A stretch of 44,413 nucleotides of DNA from assembly GCF_003997935.1 (NCBI RefSeq), contig NZ_RZQL01000021.1:1-44413 (forward strand), given 5' to 3'. Below are positions 7,566 to 16,127 of this stretch, piece after piece (the first letter of the stretch is position 1; the number at the start of each line of letters is the position of its first letter). The notes under the pieces are model-generated. The model was not told the origin of the DNA and ran no database searches. It saw nothing but the letters and a program-made list of their open reading frames with translations. A program made the translations under genes and the position numbers. Source of the DNA: Mesorhizobium sp. M7A.F.Ca.US.006.01.1.1. GTDB taxonomy: Bacteria > Pseudomonadota > Alphaproteobacteria > Rhizobiales > Rhizobiaceae.

Positions 7566-9020
7566 TCATCCCACCTTCAGCCCACCGAAGCAGGCATATT
7601 TCAGCTCCACATATTCATCGATGCCGTACTTGGAGCCTTCGCGGCCGAAGCCGCTTTCCTTGACGCCTCCAAAGGGGGCAAGCTCGGTGGAGATCAGGCC
7701 TTCGTTGATGCCGACCATGCCGAACTGCAATTCTTCCAGGACGTGCCAGATGCGGTTGACGTCACGGGCGTAGAAATAGGCCATCAGACCGTAGCGCGTG
7801 TCGTTGGCGAGGCGGATGACTTCCGCTTCGTCCTTGAATCGAAAGACCGGGGCGATTGGACCGAAGGCTTCTTCCTGCGCCAGCCGCATCGGCGCCTGCA
7901 TTCCGCTCAGCACGGTCGGCTCGAACCAGGTGCCGCCGAGCGCATGCGGCTTGCCGCCAGTCTCGATGCGCGCGCCGCGATCAACGGCGTCGCCGACAAG
8001 CTCTGCCACTTTCGCCACGGCTTTCGCGTTGATGAGCGGACCCTGCACCACCTCCGGCGCAGCGCCGTCGCCGACTTTCAGGCTGGCAACCTGCTCGGTC
8101 AGCTTTGCCACGAAGGCGTCGTGGATGCCGTCCTGCACATAGATGCGGTTGGTGCAGACGCAGGTCTGGCCGGAATTGCGGAATTTCGAGGCGATGGCAC
8201 CGGCGACGGCGAGATCGAGGTCGGCGTCGTCGAAGACGATGAACGGCGCATTGCCGCCGAGTTCCAGCGACAGTTTTTTGAGCGTATCGGCGCACTGCCG
8301 CATCAGGAGCTTGCCGACGGCTGTCGAGCCGGTGAAGGAGAGTTTTCGGATCACTGGATGCTCGCAGAGCAGGCGCCCGATGCCGGCGGCATCCTTCGAG
8401 GGCACGATGTTGAGCACGCCGGCCGGAATGCCGGCCTGCATGGCAAGCTCGCCTATGGCGAGCGCCGTCAGCGGCGTTTCCTCGGAGGGCTTGACGACCA
8501 TGGTGCAGCCGGCGGCGAGCGCTGCCGCCGCCTTGCGGGTGATCATCGCCAGAGGAAAGTTCCAGGGCGTGATGGCGGCGCAGACGCCGATCGGCTGTTT
8601 CAGCACCAGGAAGCGCCGGTCGCGGCCAGCGGATGGGATGACGTCGCCGCAGACGCGCTTGGCCTCCTCGGAAAACCAGTCAACGAAGGACGCTCCGAAC
8701 GCAACCTCGCCGCGGGCCTCGTAAAGCGGCTTGCCCTGCTCGGCTGTGATCAGCCAGGCAAGGTCTTCCGTGTGGGCGGTGATCAGGTCGAACCAGGCGC
8801 GCAGCAGCTTGGCCCGTTCCTTGGCCGGGCGCTGGCGCCAGTCCACGTGGGCGCGCTCGGCCGCAAGGATCGCTCGCTCGACGTCGGCGGCTGCAAGATC
8901 GGCGACACGGGCGAGAACCGCGCCCGTCGCCGGATTGCGGACCTCGAAGGTCGCGCCCGAGTCCGCGCCGGCCCAGGCGCCATCGATGAAGGCCTGGTCG
9001 TGAAGCAACGCGAGCGTCAT
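7566..9020 (-). CDS. gabD: NAD(P)-dependent succinate/glutarate semialdehyde dehydrogenase
   Basis: 484 residues, against 482 for E. coli GabD. The aldehyde dehydrogenase landmarks are all present: ITPWNFPLAMITRK (cofactor loop), FTGSTAVGKLLM, the general base Glu in LSLELGGNAPFIVFDDADLD, and the nucleophile Cys287 in FRNSGQTCVCTNR, with the second Cys two residues on as in GabD enzymes. It converts the semialdehyde made by GabT to succinate (from GABA) or glutarate (from 5-aminovalerate). The ATG at 9018-9020 overlaps the gabT stop as ATGA, so the pair is translationally coupled. The open frame extends upstream into gabT, but only the part from ATG 9020 is family-like. It is the last gene of the minus-strand catabolic array. 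Confidence 0.93.
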   Translation of the reverse strand: MTLALLHDQAFIDGAWAGADSGATFEVRNPATGAVLARVADLAAADVERAILAAERAHVDWRQRPAKERAKLLRAWFDLITAHTEDLAWLITAEQGKPLYEARGEVAFGASFVDWFSEEAKRVCGDVIPSAGRDRRFLVLKQPIGVCAAITPWNFPLAMITRKAAAALAAGCTMVVKPSEETPLTALAIGELAMQAGIPAGVLNIVPSKDAAGIGRLLCEHPVIRKLSFTGSTAVGKLLMRQCADTLKKLSLELGGNAPFIVFDDADLDLAVAGAIASKFRNSGQTCVCTNRIYVQDGIHDAFVAKLTEQVASLKVGDGAAPEVVQGPLINAKAVAKVAELVGDAVDRGARIETGGKPHALGGTWFEPTVLSGMQAPMRLAQEEAFGPIAPVFRFKDEAEVIRLANDTRYGLMAYFYARDVNRIWHVLEELQFGMVGINEGLISTELAPFGGVKESGFGREGSKYGIDEYVELKYACFGGLKVG

Positions 9021-10321
9021 TGTCCGCTCCCCACCTTTTCCAGCGCCGCCCGCAGGCTGTCCTTGAGGATGGCAATGCCTTCGTCGAGATGATCGAAGGG
9101 TATGGTCAGCGGCGTCAGCACGCGCACGACATTGCCATGCACGCCGCAGGAGAGCAGCAGCAGGCCCTTTTCGGCGGCGGTGTGCGTGATGGCCTTTACC
9201 AGTTCCGGCCAAGGCTGGCGCGTCTCGCGGTCACGCACGAATTCGATCGCCACCATGGCGCCAAGGCCGCGCACCTCGCCGATGCAGGAAAACTCGTTGC
9301 CCTCTTGCCAGCCCTCGAAGACCGCCTTCAGCCGGCGCCCGACCTCGTTGGCGCGGTCGATCAGCTTCTCTTCCTCGATGATCTCCAGCACCGCGATCGA
9401 CGCCGCGCAGGATAGCGGATTGCCGGCAAAGGTGGAGCCGACGCCACCCATCGGGATCTTGTCCATGACATCGGCGCGGCCGGTGACGGCGGCGATCGGG
9501 AAGCCGCCGCCAAGGCCCTTGGCCATGACGACGATATCGGCGGCGACGCCGGCATGTTCCATCGCGAACAATTTTCCGGTGCGGGCGAAGCCCGTCTGGA
9601 TCTCGTCGGCGATCAGCAGGATGCCATGCCTGTCGCAGATCTCGCGCAGCGTGCGCAGGAAGGTGACGGGCGCCGGGTAGAAACCGCCCTCGCCCTGCAC
9701 CGGTTCGACGAAGATGCCGGCGACGCGTGTCGGATCCACTTCGGAGCGGAAGAAGCGGTCGAGCGCGACCAGGGATTCCTGCTCGGAAATGCCGTGATAG
9801 GGGATCGGGAACGGCAGGTGGAAGACATCCGGCACCAGCGGACCGAAGCCGGCCTTGTAAGGATTGGTCTTGCCGGTCAGCGTCATCGCCATCAGCGTGC
9901 GGCCATGGAAAGCACCGGAGAAGGCGACGAAGGCCGAGCGACCGGTTGCGGCGCGGGCAATCTTGGCGGCGTTCTCCACGGCCTCGGCGCCGGTGGAGAC
10001 GAGAAAAGTCTTCTTCGGGAAGTCACCCGGCACCAGCTCGTTCAGCTTCTCGCAGACCGTGACATAGTCGATATAGGGCGTGGTCTGGAACGACGTGTGC
10101 GTGACCTTGTCGAGCTGCTTGCGCACGCGCTCGACCACCTTCGGATGGCGATGGCCGGTGTTGTTGACGGCGATGCCGGCGGCAAAATCGATGTAGCGCT
10201 TGCCTTCGACGTCCCACAGTTCGGCGTTCTCCGCCTTCTCGATATAGACGTCGAGATGTTTCGACAGGCCAGCCGGAATGGCGGCAGCGCGCCGCGCCGT
10301 GAAGGCAGCGTTGGTGGACAT
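9017..10321 (-). CDS. gabT: 4-aminobutyrate / 5-aminovalerate aminotransferase
   Basis: Class III PLP aminotransferase, 434 residues. Key parts: FLVSTGAEAVENAAKIARAATGR (phosphate-binding), AFSGAFHGRTLMAMTLTG, the substrate and cofactor region GIFVEPVQGEGGF, the cofactor Asp in LLIADEIQTGFARTGK, and the Schiff-base Lys in VVMAKGLGGGFPIAAV near residue 270, followed by GSTFAGNPLSCAA. It moves the omega-amino group of GABA or 5-aminovalerate to 2-oxoglutarate, giving a semialdehyde for GabD. AAGGAGA precedes the ATG at good spacing. Upstream is a 97-base gap with a hairpin, then the small four-Cys gene. Sequence alone does not separate GabT from DavT specificity. Confidence 0.93.
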   Translation of the reverse strand: MSTNAAFTARRAAAIPAGLSKHLDVYIEKAENAELWDVEGKRYIDFAAGIAVNNTGHRHPKVVERVRKQLDKVTHTSFQTTPYIDYVTVCEKLNELVPGDFPKKTFLVSTGAEAVENAAKIARAATGRSAFVAFSGAFHGRTLMAMTLTGKTNPYKAGFGPLVPDVFHLPFPIPYHGISEQESLVALDRFFRSEVDPTRVAGIFVEPVQGEGGFYPAPVTFLRTLREICDRHGILLIADEIQTGFARTGKLFAMEHAGVAADIVVMAKGLGGGFPIAAVTGRADVMDKIPMGGVGSTFAGNPLSCAASIAVLEIIEEEKLIDRANEVGRRLKAVFEGWQEGNEFSCIGEVRGLGAMVAIEFVRDRETRQPWPELVKAITHTAAEKGLLLLSCGVHGNVVRVLTPLTIPFDHLDEGIAILKDSLRAALEKVGSGQ

Positions 10322-10380
10322 GGGTATCTCCTTGGACAGTTTGTTATGGCGCGGCGCTTATCGCGGCGCTTGAACTGGTC

Positions 10381-10405
10381 GGCCCCATCCCTGACGGACG
10401 GGGCC
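10381..10405 (-). other. Intercistronic hairpin between the four-Cys gene and gabT
   Basis: GGCCCC (10381-10386) pairs with GGGGCC (10400-10405), with a further 3-bp TCC/GGA step inside and a CTGAC loop. No T-tract follows on the minus strand, so it is more likely an mRNA-stabilising or processing element than a terminator. It lies in the only sizeable gap in the lower half of the array. Confidence 0.5.
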
Positions 10406-10418
10406 GGCGCATCAATGC

Positions 10419-10610
10419 CTAGACTGCAGCCTTGGCGCGGCGGGCGTCCCGCTCGATCTTCCAGTCGACGCATTCCTGAGAGCAATAGATGCTCCCGTCA
10501 TGCGTCTTCCTGCGGGCGGAATCCTCGGCCGAGGCGTCGTAGATCAGCACGCCGCAATTGGCGCATTTCGTGTAGCTTTCGATGTAAAGTCCGTTCAGCG
10601 AAAACTTCAT
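10419..10610 (-). CDS. 63-residue four-cysteine (zinc-ribbon-like) protein next to hyuB
   Basis: Starts at ATG 10608-10610, only four bases after the hyuB stop. It holds two cysteine pairs, C16-x2-C19 (KCANCGVLIYD) and C43-x3-C47 (IYCSQECVDW), which would bind one zinc ion; the tail is charged (KIERDARRAKAAV). I do not recognise a named family; the second pair resembles TRASH/FCS-type fingers. The spacing implies co-translation with hyuB and therefore a role with the HyuA/HyuB enzyme, for instance as a small third subunit, comparable in idea to the small gamma subunit of acetone carboxylase. That role is inference. The reading frame extends further upstream inside hyuB, but that part is a shadow. 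Confidence 0.75.
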   Translation of the reverse strand: MKFSLNGLYIESYTKCANCGVLIYDASAEDSARRKTHDGSIYCSQECVDWKIERDARRAKAAV

Positions 10611-10614
10611 GGTC

Positions 10615-12312
10615 TCAGGCCTCCTGATAGCCGTAGTGTTTGTGGGCGGCCGCCTTCGAGACATAGCCCTCGCGGACATCCTCCGCGACAGCCGCCGGAT
10701 CGCGCTTTGCGGGCTCGCCGTAGCCGCCGCCGCCAGGGGTGACGAGCCGCACGCGATCGCCGCGGCGAATGGAGACGTTGGAGTAGCGGCTGGTCGAGGC
10801 CTTGCCATAGGCCTCGCGCATCGTCTGCCAGTCGCTTCGCCCGGACTTCATGACCAGCGTCGCGCCGAGACCGCCTTCCGTGCCCCCATTCAGGCCCCAG
10901 GGGGCCAAAAGGTGACGGTCGGTCATCTGCGAGCAGATGATCTCGTCGTTGAGGCACAGCATCTGCTTGGAGTAGCCGACCCCGCCGCGATATTCACCGG
11001 CACCGCCGGCATCGACGTTGAAGGCGAGGCTTTCGATGCGCCAGGGGAAGCGCGTCTCGTAGACTTCGACCGGCGTGATGCGGCAATTGCCGTTGATCGA
11101 GTCGACGCCGTCATTGCCGTCGGCAAAGGCGCGGCCGCCCCAGCCGACCGCTTCGAGGTCGTAGCAGGCGAAATACTCGCCTGTGTCGGCATCGACGCCG
11201 CCGAAGACGAAGTTGCAATGGGTGGCACCCTCCGCCGCCATCACCCGGTTCGGGATCGCCTGAGCCATGGCGCCGAGGATCGTGCCGACAATGCGTGGAT
11301 GGGTTTCGGTGTTGCCGCCGACTTCCGGCGCGGGGAAGTCCACGTTGACGATGGTGCCGGGCGGCGCCATGACGCGGATCGGCCGGAAGCAGCCGGAATT
11401 GCGCGGTATCGTCGGGTCGGTCATGTGCAGCACGGCGTTGTAGGCCGCCGATGTGGCAACGCCGAGCGTGGCGTTGATCGGGCCGGAGGCCTGCGGCGAG
11501 GAACCGTGATAGTCGACGATGATCTCGCCGCCGCGCTTATGCACCTCGACGGCGACTGTGTAGGTGCGGTCGGCGTCGATACCGTCGCTCTCGATCGTGT
11601 CGGAGAAGGCATAGATGCCGTCCGGGATCGCTTCCAGTTCGGCGCGCATGCGGCGCTCCGAATAGAGCAACAGGTCGTTGACCGTCTCCTTGATCTTCTC
11701 CTTGCCGTACTTTTGGTAGATCTGCGCCATCTGCTTTTCGCCGAGGTCGACGGCGGCGATGAGGGCGCGCAGATCGCCATAGTTGACGCGCGGCGTCCGC
11801 ACATTGGCGAGAAGCAGCTTCCAGACCTCGATATTGTCCTTGCCGCGCTTCTTGATCTTGACCGGCGGGATGCGAAGGCCTTCCTGGAAGATCTCCGTCG
11901 CCTCGCCACAGAAGCCGCCGGGCGCCATGCCGCCGACTTCGGCGATATGGCCGATGGCGACGGCAAAGCCCATGATCTCGCCTTCGACGAAGATCGGCTT
12001 GAAGAAGGTATGCTCCGGCGTGTGCAGGCCCCCGCGATAGGGGTCGTTGTGCAGGATGACGTCGCCCTCCTCGATCTCGTCGATCGGGATTTCCTTGAGG
12101 CAGGATTTGACCAGCAACGGCATGCCGCCGATCTGCGCCGGGCAATAGTCGGCGACGGCGATCATGTCGCCGTTCATGTCGGCAAGCCCGCAGGTGAAGT
12201 CGAGCGCCTCGTTGAAGATCGTCGAATAGGACGTCTTCATCAACACGATCCCCATCTCCTTGCAGAGAGAGACCATGCTGGATTCCAGAATGTTCATCGT
12301 AACGAAGTCCAT
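10615..12312 (-). CDS. hyuB: Hydantoinase/oxoprolinase subunit B (HyuB family)
   Basis: 565 residues, typical of HyuB proteins (about 550-590). Family blocks are easy to see: LCKEMGIVLMKTSYSTIFNEALDF near the start, then GDVILHNDPYRGGLHTPEHT near residue 85, GHIAEVGGMAPGGF, ANVRTPRVNYGDLRA, and GGNTETHPRIVGTILGAMAQ in the second half, ending with a Gly-rich RVRLVTPGGGGYG motif. HyuB is the amide-hydrolysing half of ATP-dependent enzymes that open N-methylhydantoin, 5-oxoproline or lactam rings, the HyuA subunit supplying ATP-driven activation. It starts 11 bases after the hyuA stop. Next to gabT and gabD, a lactam whose opening yields GABA or 5-aminovalerate is the likeliest substrate, as for OplBA and caprolactamase in Pseudomonas. 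Confidence 0.92.
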   Translation of the reverse strand: MDFVTMNILESSMVSLCKEMGIVLMKTSYSTIFNEALDFTCGLADMNGDMIAVADYCPAQIGGMPLLVKSCLKEIPIDEIEEGDVILHNDPYRGGLHTPEHTFFKPIFVEGEIMGFAVAIGHIAEVGGMAPGGFCGEATEIFQEGLRIPPVKIKKRGKDNIEVWKLLLANVRTPRVNYGDLRALIAAVDLGEKQMAQIYQKYGKEKIKETVNDLLLYSERRMRAELEAIPDGIYAFSDTIESDGIDADRTYTVAVEVHKRGGEIIVDYHGSSPQASGPINATLGVATSAAYNAVLHMTDPTIPRNSGCFRPIRVMAPPGTIVNVDFPAPEVGGNTETHPRIVGTILGAMAQAIPNRVMAAEGATHCNFVFGGVDADTGEYFACYDLEAVGWGGRAFADGNDGVDSINGNCRITPVEVYETRFPWRIESLAFNVDAGGAGEYRGGVGYSKQMLCLNDEIICSQMTDRHLLAPWGLNGGTEGGLGATLVMKSGRSDWQTMREAYGKASTSRYSNVSIRRGDRVRLVTPGGGGYGEPAKRDPAAVAEDVREGYVSKAAAHKHYGYQEA

Positions 12313-12323
12313 GATGGTACTCC

Positions 12324-14354
12324 TCAGGCCGAAATGATCAGATTGCCGAGCCGGTCAACGCGGAGCGTCTGTTTCGGCTGCAAAATGGTGACGGAGGCGC
12401 TTTCCTCCACAATGGCGGGACCGGCGACGGTCTGCCCCTGCTTGAACGTGCCGCGGTCGTAGGTCCTTACCTCGTGCCAGCCGTCCTCGAAGCGTACCTT
12501 GCGGCTGCCGGAGGACGCCGGCGTGCCTTCGCCCTTTTCGAGTTCCCGCATCTTCGGCTTTTCGGAAACGGCGACGGCGACGACCTTGAGATTGACCGTC
12601 TCGATGGTCTCACCGGGGATGGAGAAGCCGAAGCGGTTCTGGTGCTCCTCGTGGAAGCGTTCCCAGAGGCCCGCTATGGTCTCCTCGGTGAAGTGGTTGG
12701 CTGGGAAGCTCAGTTCCAGCTCGTGGTTCTGGCCGAAGTAGCGGGCCTCGATGGAGCGGTAGACCTCCACCTTCTGCTGGTAGCCCTGGGAGACCAGCTC
12801 GGCAATGGCGCCATCCACCAGTTCCGTCATTGCCGCCGTTGCACGGGCACCATCGAAGTATTTCGAGATCTGCTGTACCGTTCGATGCCGGTCGACGCGC
12901 GCATCGGTCATGATGAAGCCGAAGGCGGAAAACTGGCCGGGATAGTTGGGCACGATGCCCTGCGGAATGCCGGAAATATCCATCAGGTCGCAGATATGCA
13001 CCGGCCCCGCCCCGCCCGAGGCGACGAGCGAGAAGTCACGCGGATCGAGGCCGCGCTGGAGGAGAACGGCACGCAGCGCGCCCAGCATGTTGTTGTTGGC
13101 GATCTGCACCATGGCGAAGGCAGCCGCGTCGACCTCGAGGCCGAGCTGGTCGGCGATCGTCTTGACCGCGCGATGCGCCGCCTCGGCGTCGAGCTTCATC
13201 TTGCCGCCCAGGAAGTAGTCGGGGTTGATGCGTCCGAGCACGACATTGGCGTCCGTCACCGTGGCATTCTCCCCGCCTCGGCCGTAGCAGGCAGGCCCCG
13301 GCGCCGCACCAGCCGATTGCGGGCCCATGCGCAACATGCCGCCCTTGTCGATCCAGGCGATGGAGCCGCCGCCGGCGCCGATCGTGTGGATGTCGATCAT
13401 CGGGATCTGGATCGGCAGGCCCCATTCGATCTCGAAGCTCGTCGTTACATGCTCCATGCCGTCCACGACGGTCGAGCAATCGGTCGAGGTTCCACCCATG
13501 TCGAAGGTAACGAGGTTCTTGATGCCGGTGAGTTCGGAGAGGACGCGGGTGGCGACGACCGCACCGGTCGGGCCGGAGAGCGTCATCTGCACCGGCGCTT
13601 CGGCGGCACCCTTCAGCGTCGATTCACCGCCGTTCGACTTGATCACGCCGATCCTGTCGCCGATGCCGATGCTATCGAGGCGCTTCTGCATGCGGTGAAA
13701 ATTGTCGGAGACGATGGGCTTCAGATATGCATCGGCAATCGTGGTGGAGGCGCGGTCGTATTCCTTCCACTTCGGCAGCACGTCGTAGGAAATCGAGATC
13801 GGCATGCCGGGCAGTTCTTCCGCGAGGATGTCGCGGATGCGCTGCTCATGACTCGGGTCGATATAGGAAAACAGCGTGCAGACGGCGATCGCCTCGATCG
13901 TGCCGTCGGCCTTGATCGTTGCGGCGACCTCGCGCACGGCCGCCTCATCGAGCGCCGTGACAAGCTCGCCCTTGGCGCTGAAACGCCCGCCGATCTCAAA
14001 GGTGTCAGCGCGCTTCATCAACGGCTTGGTCTTGATCCAGGTAATGTCGTAGTGACTGCGGCGGTCGCCGCGCTGAATGAAGGGGACATCGCGAAAGCCG
14101 GTGGTCGTGACATAGGCGACCTTTGCGCCGCGCCTCGTCAGCAGCGCGTTCGTGGCGATCGTCGTGCCGAGACGGATCTTGTCGACGCTTGCGACATCCT
14201 CCAACTGTGCGAGCCCCTGGAGCACGCCTTCGATCGGTTCGGAGGGGGTCGTCAGGTTCTTCCAGTTTTCGATGGTGCCGGTCGCCGCATCGTAGGAAAC
14301 GAAGTCGGTAAACGTTCCCCCGATGTCGATGCCGATGATTTTCCTGTCAGGCAT
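12324..14354 (-). CDS. hyuA: Hydantoinase/oxoprolinase subunit A (HyuA family)
   Basis: 676 residues. The N-terminal Hydant_A_N domain opens with IIGIDIGGTFTDFVSYD, an actin-like phosphate-binding motif, with LGTTIATNALLTRRG following near residue 70; the central hydantoinase_A domain carries LSGPTGAVVATRVL, NLVTFDMGGTSTDCS, IDIHTIGAGGGSIAW and GPACYGRGGENATVTDAN. The subunit binds ATP and activates the cyclic amide for ring opening with HyuB. ATG 14354 is preferred because GAGGA lies four bases upstream; an ATG at 14372 in frame would place that site inside the coding part. It is transcribed with a GntR-type regulator 26 bases upstream. True 5-oxoprolinase, hydantoinase and lactamase cannot be separated from sequence alone. 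Confidence 0.92.
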   Translation of the reverse strand: MPDRKIIGIDIGGTFTDFVSYDAATGTIENWKNLTTPSEPIEGVLQGLAQLEDVASVDKIRLGTTIATNALLTRRGAKVAYVTTTGFRDVPFIQRGDRRSHYDITWIKTKPLMKRADTFEIGGRFSAKGELVTALDEAAVREVAATIKADGTIEAIAVCTLFSYIDPSHEQRIRDILAEELPGMPISISYDVLPKWKEYDRASTTIADAYLKPIVSDNFHRMQKRLDSIGIGDRIGVIKSNGGESTLKGAAEAPVQMTLSGPTGAVVATRVLSELTGIKNLVTFDMGGTSTDCSTVVDGMEHVTTSFEIEWGLPIQIPMIDIHTIGAGGGSIAWIDKGGMLRMGPQSAGAAPGPACYGRGGENATVTDANVVLGRINPDYFLGGKMKLDAEAAHRAVKTIADQLGLEVDAAAFAMVQIANNNMLGALRAVLLQRGLDPRDFSLVASGGAGPVHICDLMDISGIPQGIVPNYPGQFSAFGFIMTDARVDRHRTVQQISKYFDGARATAAMTELVDGAIAELVSQGYQQKVEVYRSIEARYFGQNHELELSFPANHFTEETIAGLWERFHEEHQNRFGFSIPGETIETVNLKVVAVAVSEKPKMRELEKGEGTPASSGSRKVRFEDGWHEVRTYDRGTFKQGQTVAGPAIVEESASVTILQPKQTLRVDRLGNLIISA

Positions 14355-14380
14355 TATGTCCTCATTTCTCATGGATAGGA

Positions 14381-15082
14381 TCAAGGCGAGCGGGGTTTTT
14401 CCCGGTCGTAAGCTTCAAGCAAGTGACGCCAGGAATCGCGGATGTGGTCGCGGATGGCATCCATCGCCTTTTGGGGATTGCGGGTGCGCAGAGCCTCCAC
14501 GATCGGCCAGTGATCGACGGCAGCCGCCATCTGGCTCTCGAACTGGCGTTCCGCCATGGTGATCAGCATCTGCACTTCCGCCTGGATGTTGGTGAAGGCG
14601 TGCAGCGTCTGGCGGTTCTTCGAGAGCCGGCAGATCTCGAGGTGGAAGGCGAGGTCGTTTTCGACCAGCGCGATCTCGTCATTGGCATTGGCGGCCGCGA
14701 CCATGGCATCAACGAAACCGGCAATGCGCTCGATGTCGGGATCCGTCATCTGCGGCAGCGCCTGTTCCATCGCGAAACGTTCGACGACGATGCGGAAGGA
14801 GAAGATCTCATCGATATCGCTGTGCAGGAAGGTTCGAACGAAGGTGCCCTTGCGGGGAACCGCGACGAGCAGGCCGCGCTCCTCCAACCGGCGGATCGCC
14901 TCGCGGATGGGGTTGCGGCTGATCCCGAGCTGGCGGGCCAGTTCCGCTTCGTTGATGCGCTGGCCGGGCTGGAGCCGGCCGAAGATCAGTTCACGCACGA
15001 GTAACGTCGAAACCTGGTCGGACAGCATCCGGTGGTCGATGATGCCGATCGGTTCGTCCGTATTGAAGAGATTGTTAGCCAT
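14381..15082 (-). CDS. GntR/FadR-family transcriptional regulator (FCD domain)
   Basis: 233 residues. A winged helix at about residues 20-82 includes ELIFGRLQPGQRINEAELARQLGISRNPIREAIRRLEERGLL, which is textbook GntR; the rest is an all-helical FCD effector domain with the metal-binding pattern of this class (D near ENDLAFHLEICR, H in AIRDHIRDSWRHLL). FCD regulators bind small carboxylates or amino acids and generally repress the operon they sit in. The gene overlaps the livM end by 8 bases and precedes hyuA by 26 bases, so it is embedded in the array it probably controls. The likely operator region is the shared promoter at 19116-19280, but I cannot point to a confident GntR half-site pair. 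Confidence 0.9.
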   Translation of the reverse strand: MANNLFNTDEPIGIIDHRMLSDQVSTLLVRELIFGRLQPGQRINEAELARQLGISRNPIREAIRRLEERGLLVAVPRKGTFVRTFLHSDIDEIFSFRIVVERFAMEQALPQMTDPDIERIAGFVDAMVAAANANDEIALVENDLAFHLEICRLSKNRQTLHAFTNIQAEVQMLITMAERQFESQMAAAVDHWPIVEALRTRNPQKAMDAIRDHIRDSWRHLLEAYDREKPRSP

Positions 15083-16127
15083 TGATGAGCCCCTTATCGC
15101 GCTGTGGCTGCTGCGGCAGGCCGATTTCTCGCCCTGCCATGATCCCGTCTTTGCGGAAGACCAGTATCAACAGCATAAAGGCTGCGATGATAAGTTCCTG
15201 CGTGCCCGCCGGCAGCGACCACTGTTGGCCGCCGATCGAAATTCCGCCTTCGAGGCGACGGAAGATATCGACCATCGCCGTGATGACGACGACACCGACC
15301 ACCGCGCCGGCAAGGCTGCCCATGCCGCCGACGATGAGCATGGCGAGCGCGAGGAAGGTGAAGCTCAGGAAGAAATTGTTGATCGACACGGTGCCGAGGT
15401 AGTGCGCCTGCAACACGCCGCCGAGGCCGACCAGGAAACCCGAGAGCGTGAACGCAATGAGCCGCGACCAGTAGAGCGAGATGCCCGACGCGGCGGCCGC
15501 GACCTCGTCTTCCCGCGTCGCCCGGATCGCAAGGCCGAAGGCGGAAATCTGGTAGAGATAGGCGACGACGATCGCGAGAACGGCGCAGATAAGCGCTAGC
15601 CAGGCCGTCACATAGGTCGGCAGGCCGACGATCGAGGCAGAGCCCATCGTGACGCTGTCCCAGTTGGAATAGACCACGTTCAGGATGAAGAGCACCGCAA
15701 GCGTGGAGATCGACGCCGCAAGGCCCGTGAGCCGCATGATGACGAGGCCGGTGAGGAAAGCGGCGGCGCCGGCGAGCAGCACCGAGACGACGGCGGACGG
15801 CAGCAGCGGAATGCTCTGGTCGCGCAGGAAATGCGGCAGGCCGGACATGGTGATCGGCTTCAGCATCTCGCAGCAGGTCTGCCAGGCCGAGGCATAGGCT
15901 GCGATCGCCATGAAGGTGGCATGGCCGAAGGAGATGATGCCGGAATTGCCGACGAAGACGTAAAGCCCGACGACGATGACAATGCTGATCAGCATTTCGA
16001 TGACGGTGCGCTGCAGGGACAGACCGCCGAAGTGGCCGGTGACCACGACGATGAGCGCAAGCGGCACGACGAGCGCCAGCACCGGAAACCAGAAGCGGCC
16101 GATCGCAGCAAGGGATGGCATCTTCAT
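15075..16127 (-). CDS. livM: Branched-chain-type ABC transporter permease (LivM family)
   Basis: 350-residue inner-membrane permease. The core GLYVFVGNSGIISFGHATFMAIAAYASAW near residue 55 is the LivM hallmark, followed by many hydrophobic helices and the cytoplasmic ATPase-contact loop IRATREDEVAAAASGISLYWSRLIAF. The C-terminus is PQQPQRDKGLING. It overlaps the livH stop by one base (TAATG) and its own end overlaps the regulator start by 8 bases. HAAT-type transporters carry amino acids, amides and aromatic compounds; here the cargo is probably the cyclic amide or omega-amino acid degraded by the neighbouring enzymes. Confidence 0.9.
   Translation of the reverse strand: MKMPSLAAIGRFWFPVLALVVPLALIVVVTGHFGGLSLQRTVIEMLISIVIVVGLYVFVGNSGIISFGHATFMAIAAYASAWQTCCEMLKPITMSGLPHFLRDQSIPLLPSAVVSVLLAGAAAFLTGLVIMRLTGLAASISTLAVLFILNVVYSNWDSVTMGSASIVGLPTYVTAWLALICAVLAIVVAYLYQISAFGLAIRATREDEVAAAASGISLYWSRLIAFTLSGFLVGLGGVLQAHYLGTVSINNFFLSFTFLALAMLIVGGMGSLAGAVVGVVVITAMVDIFRRLEGGISIGGQQWSLPAGTQELIIAAFMLLILVFRKDGIMAGREIGLPQQPQRDKGLING

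Noticed and set aside
7380..9092. Long plus-strand open frame (570 codons)
   Set aside because: It is the antisense shadow of gabD, caused by high GC; the gabD protein has all catalytic motifs.
12474..14378. Long plus-strand open frame opposite hyuA
   Set aside because: Arg/Asp/Gly-rich shadow without any domain; the hyuA frame is unmistakable.
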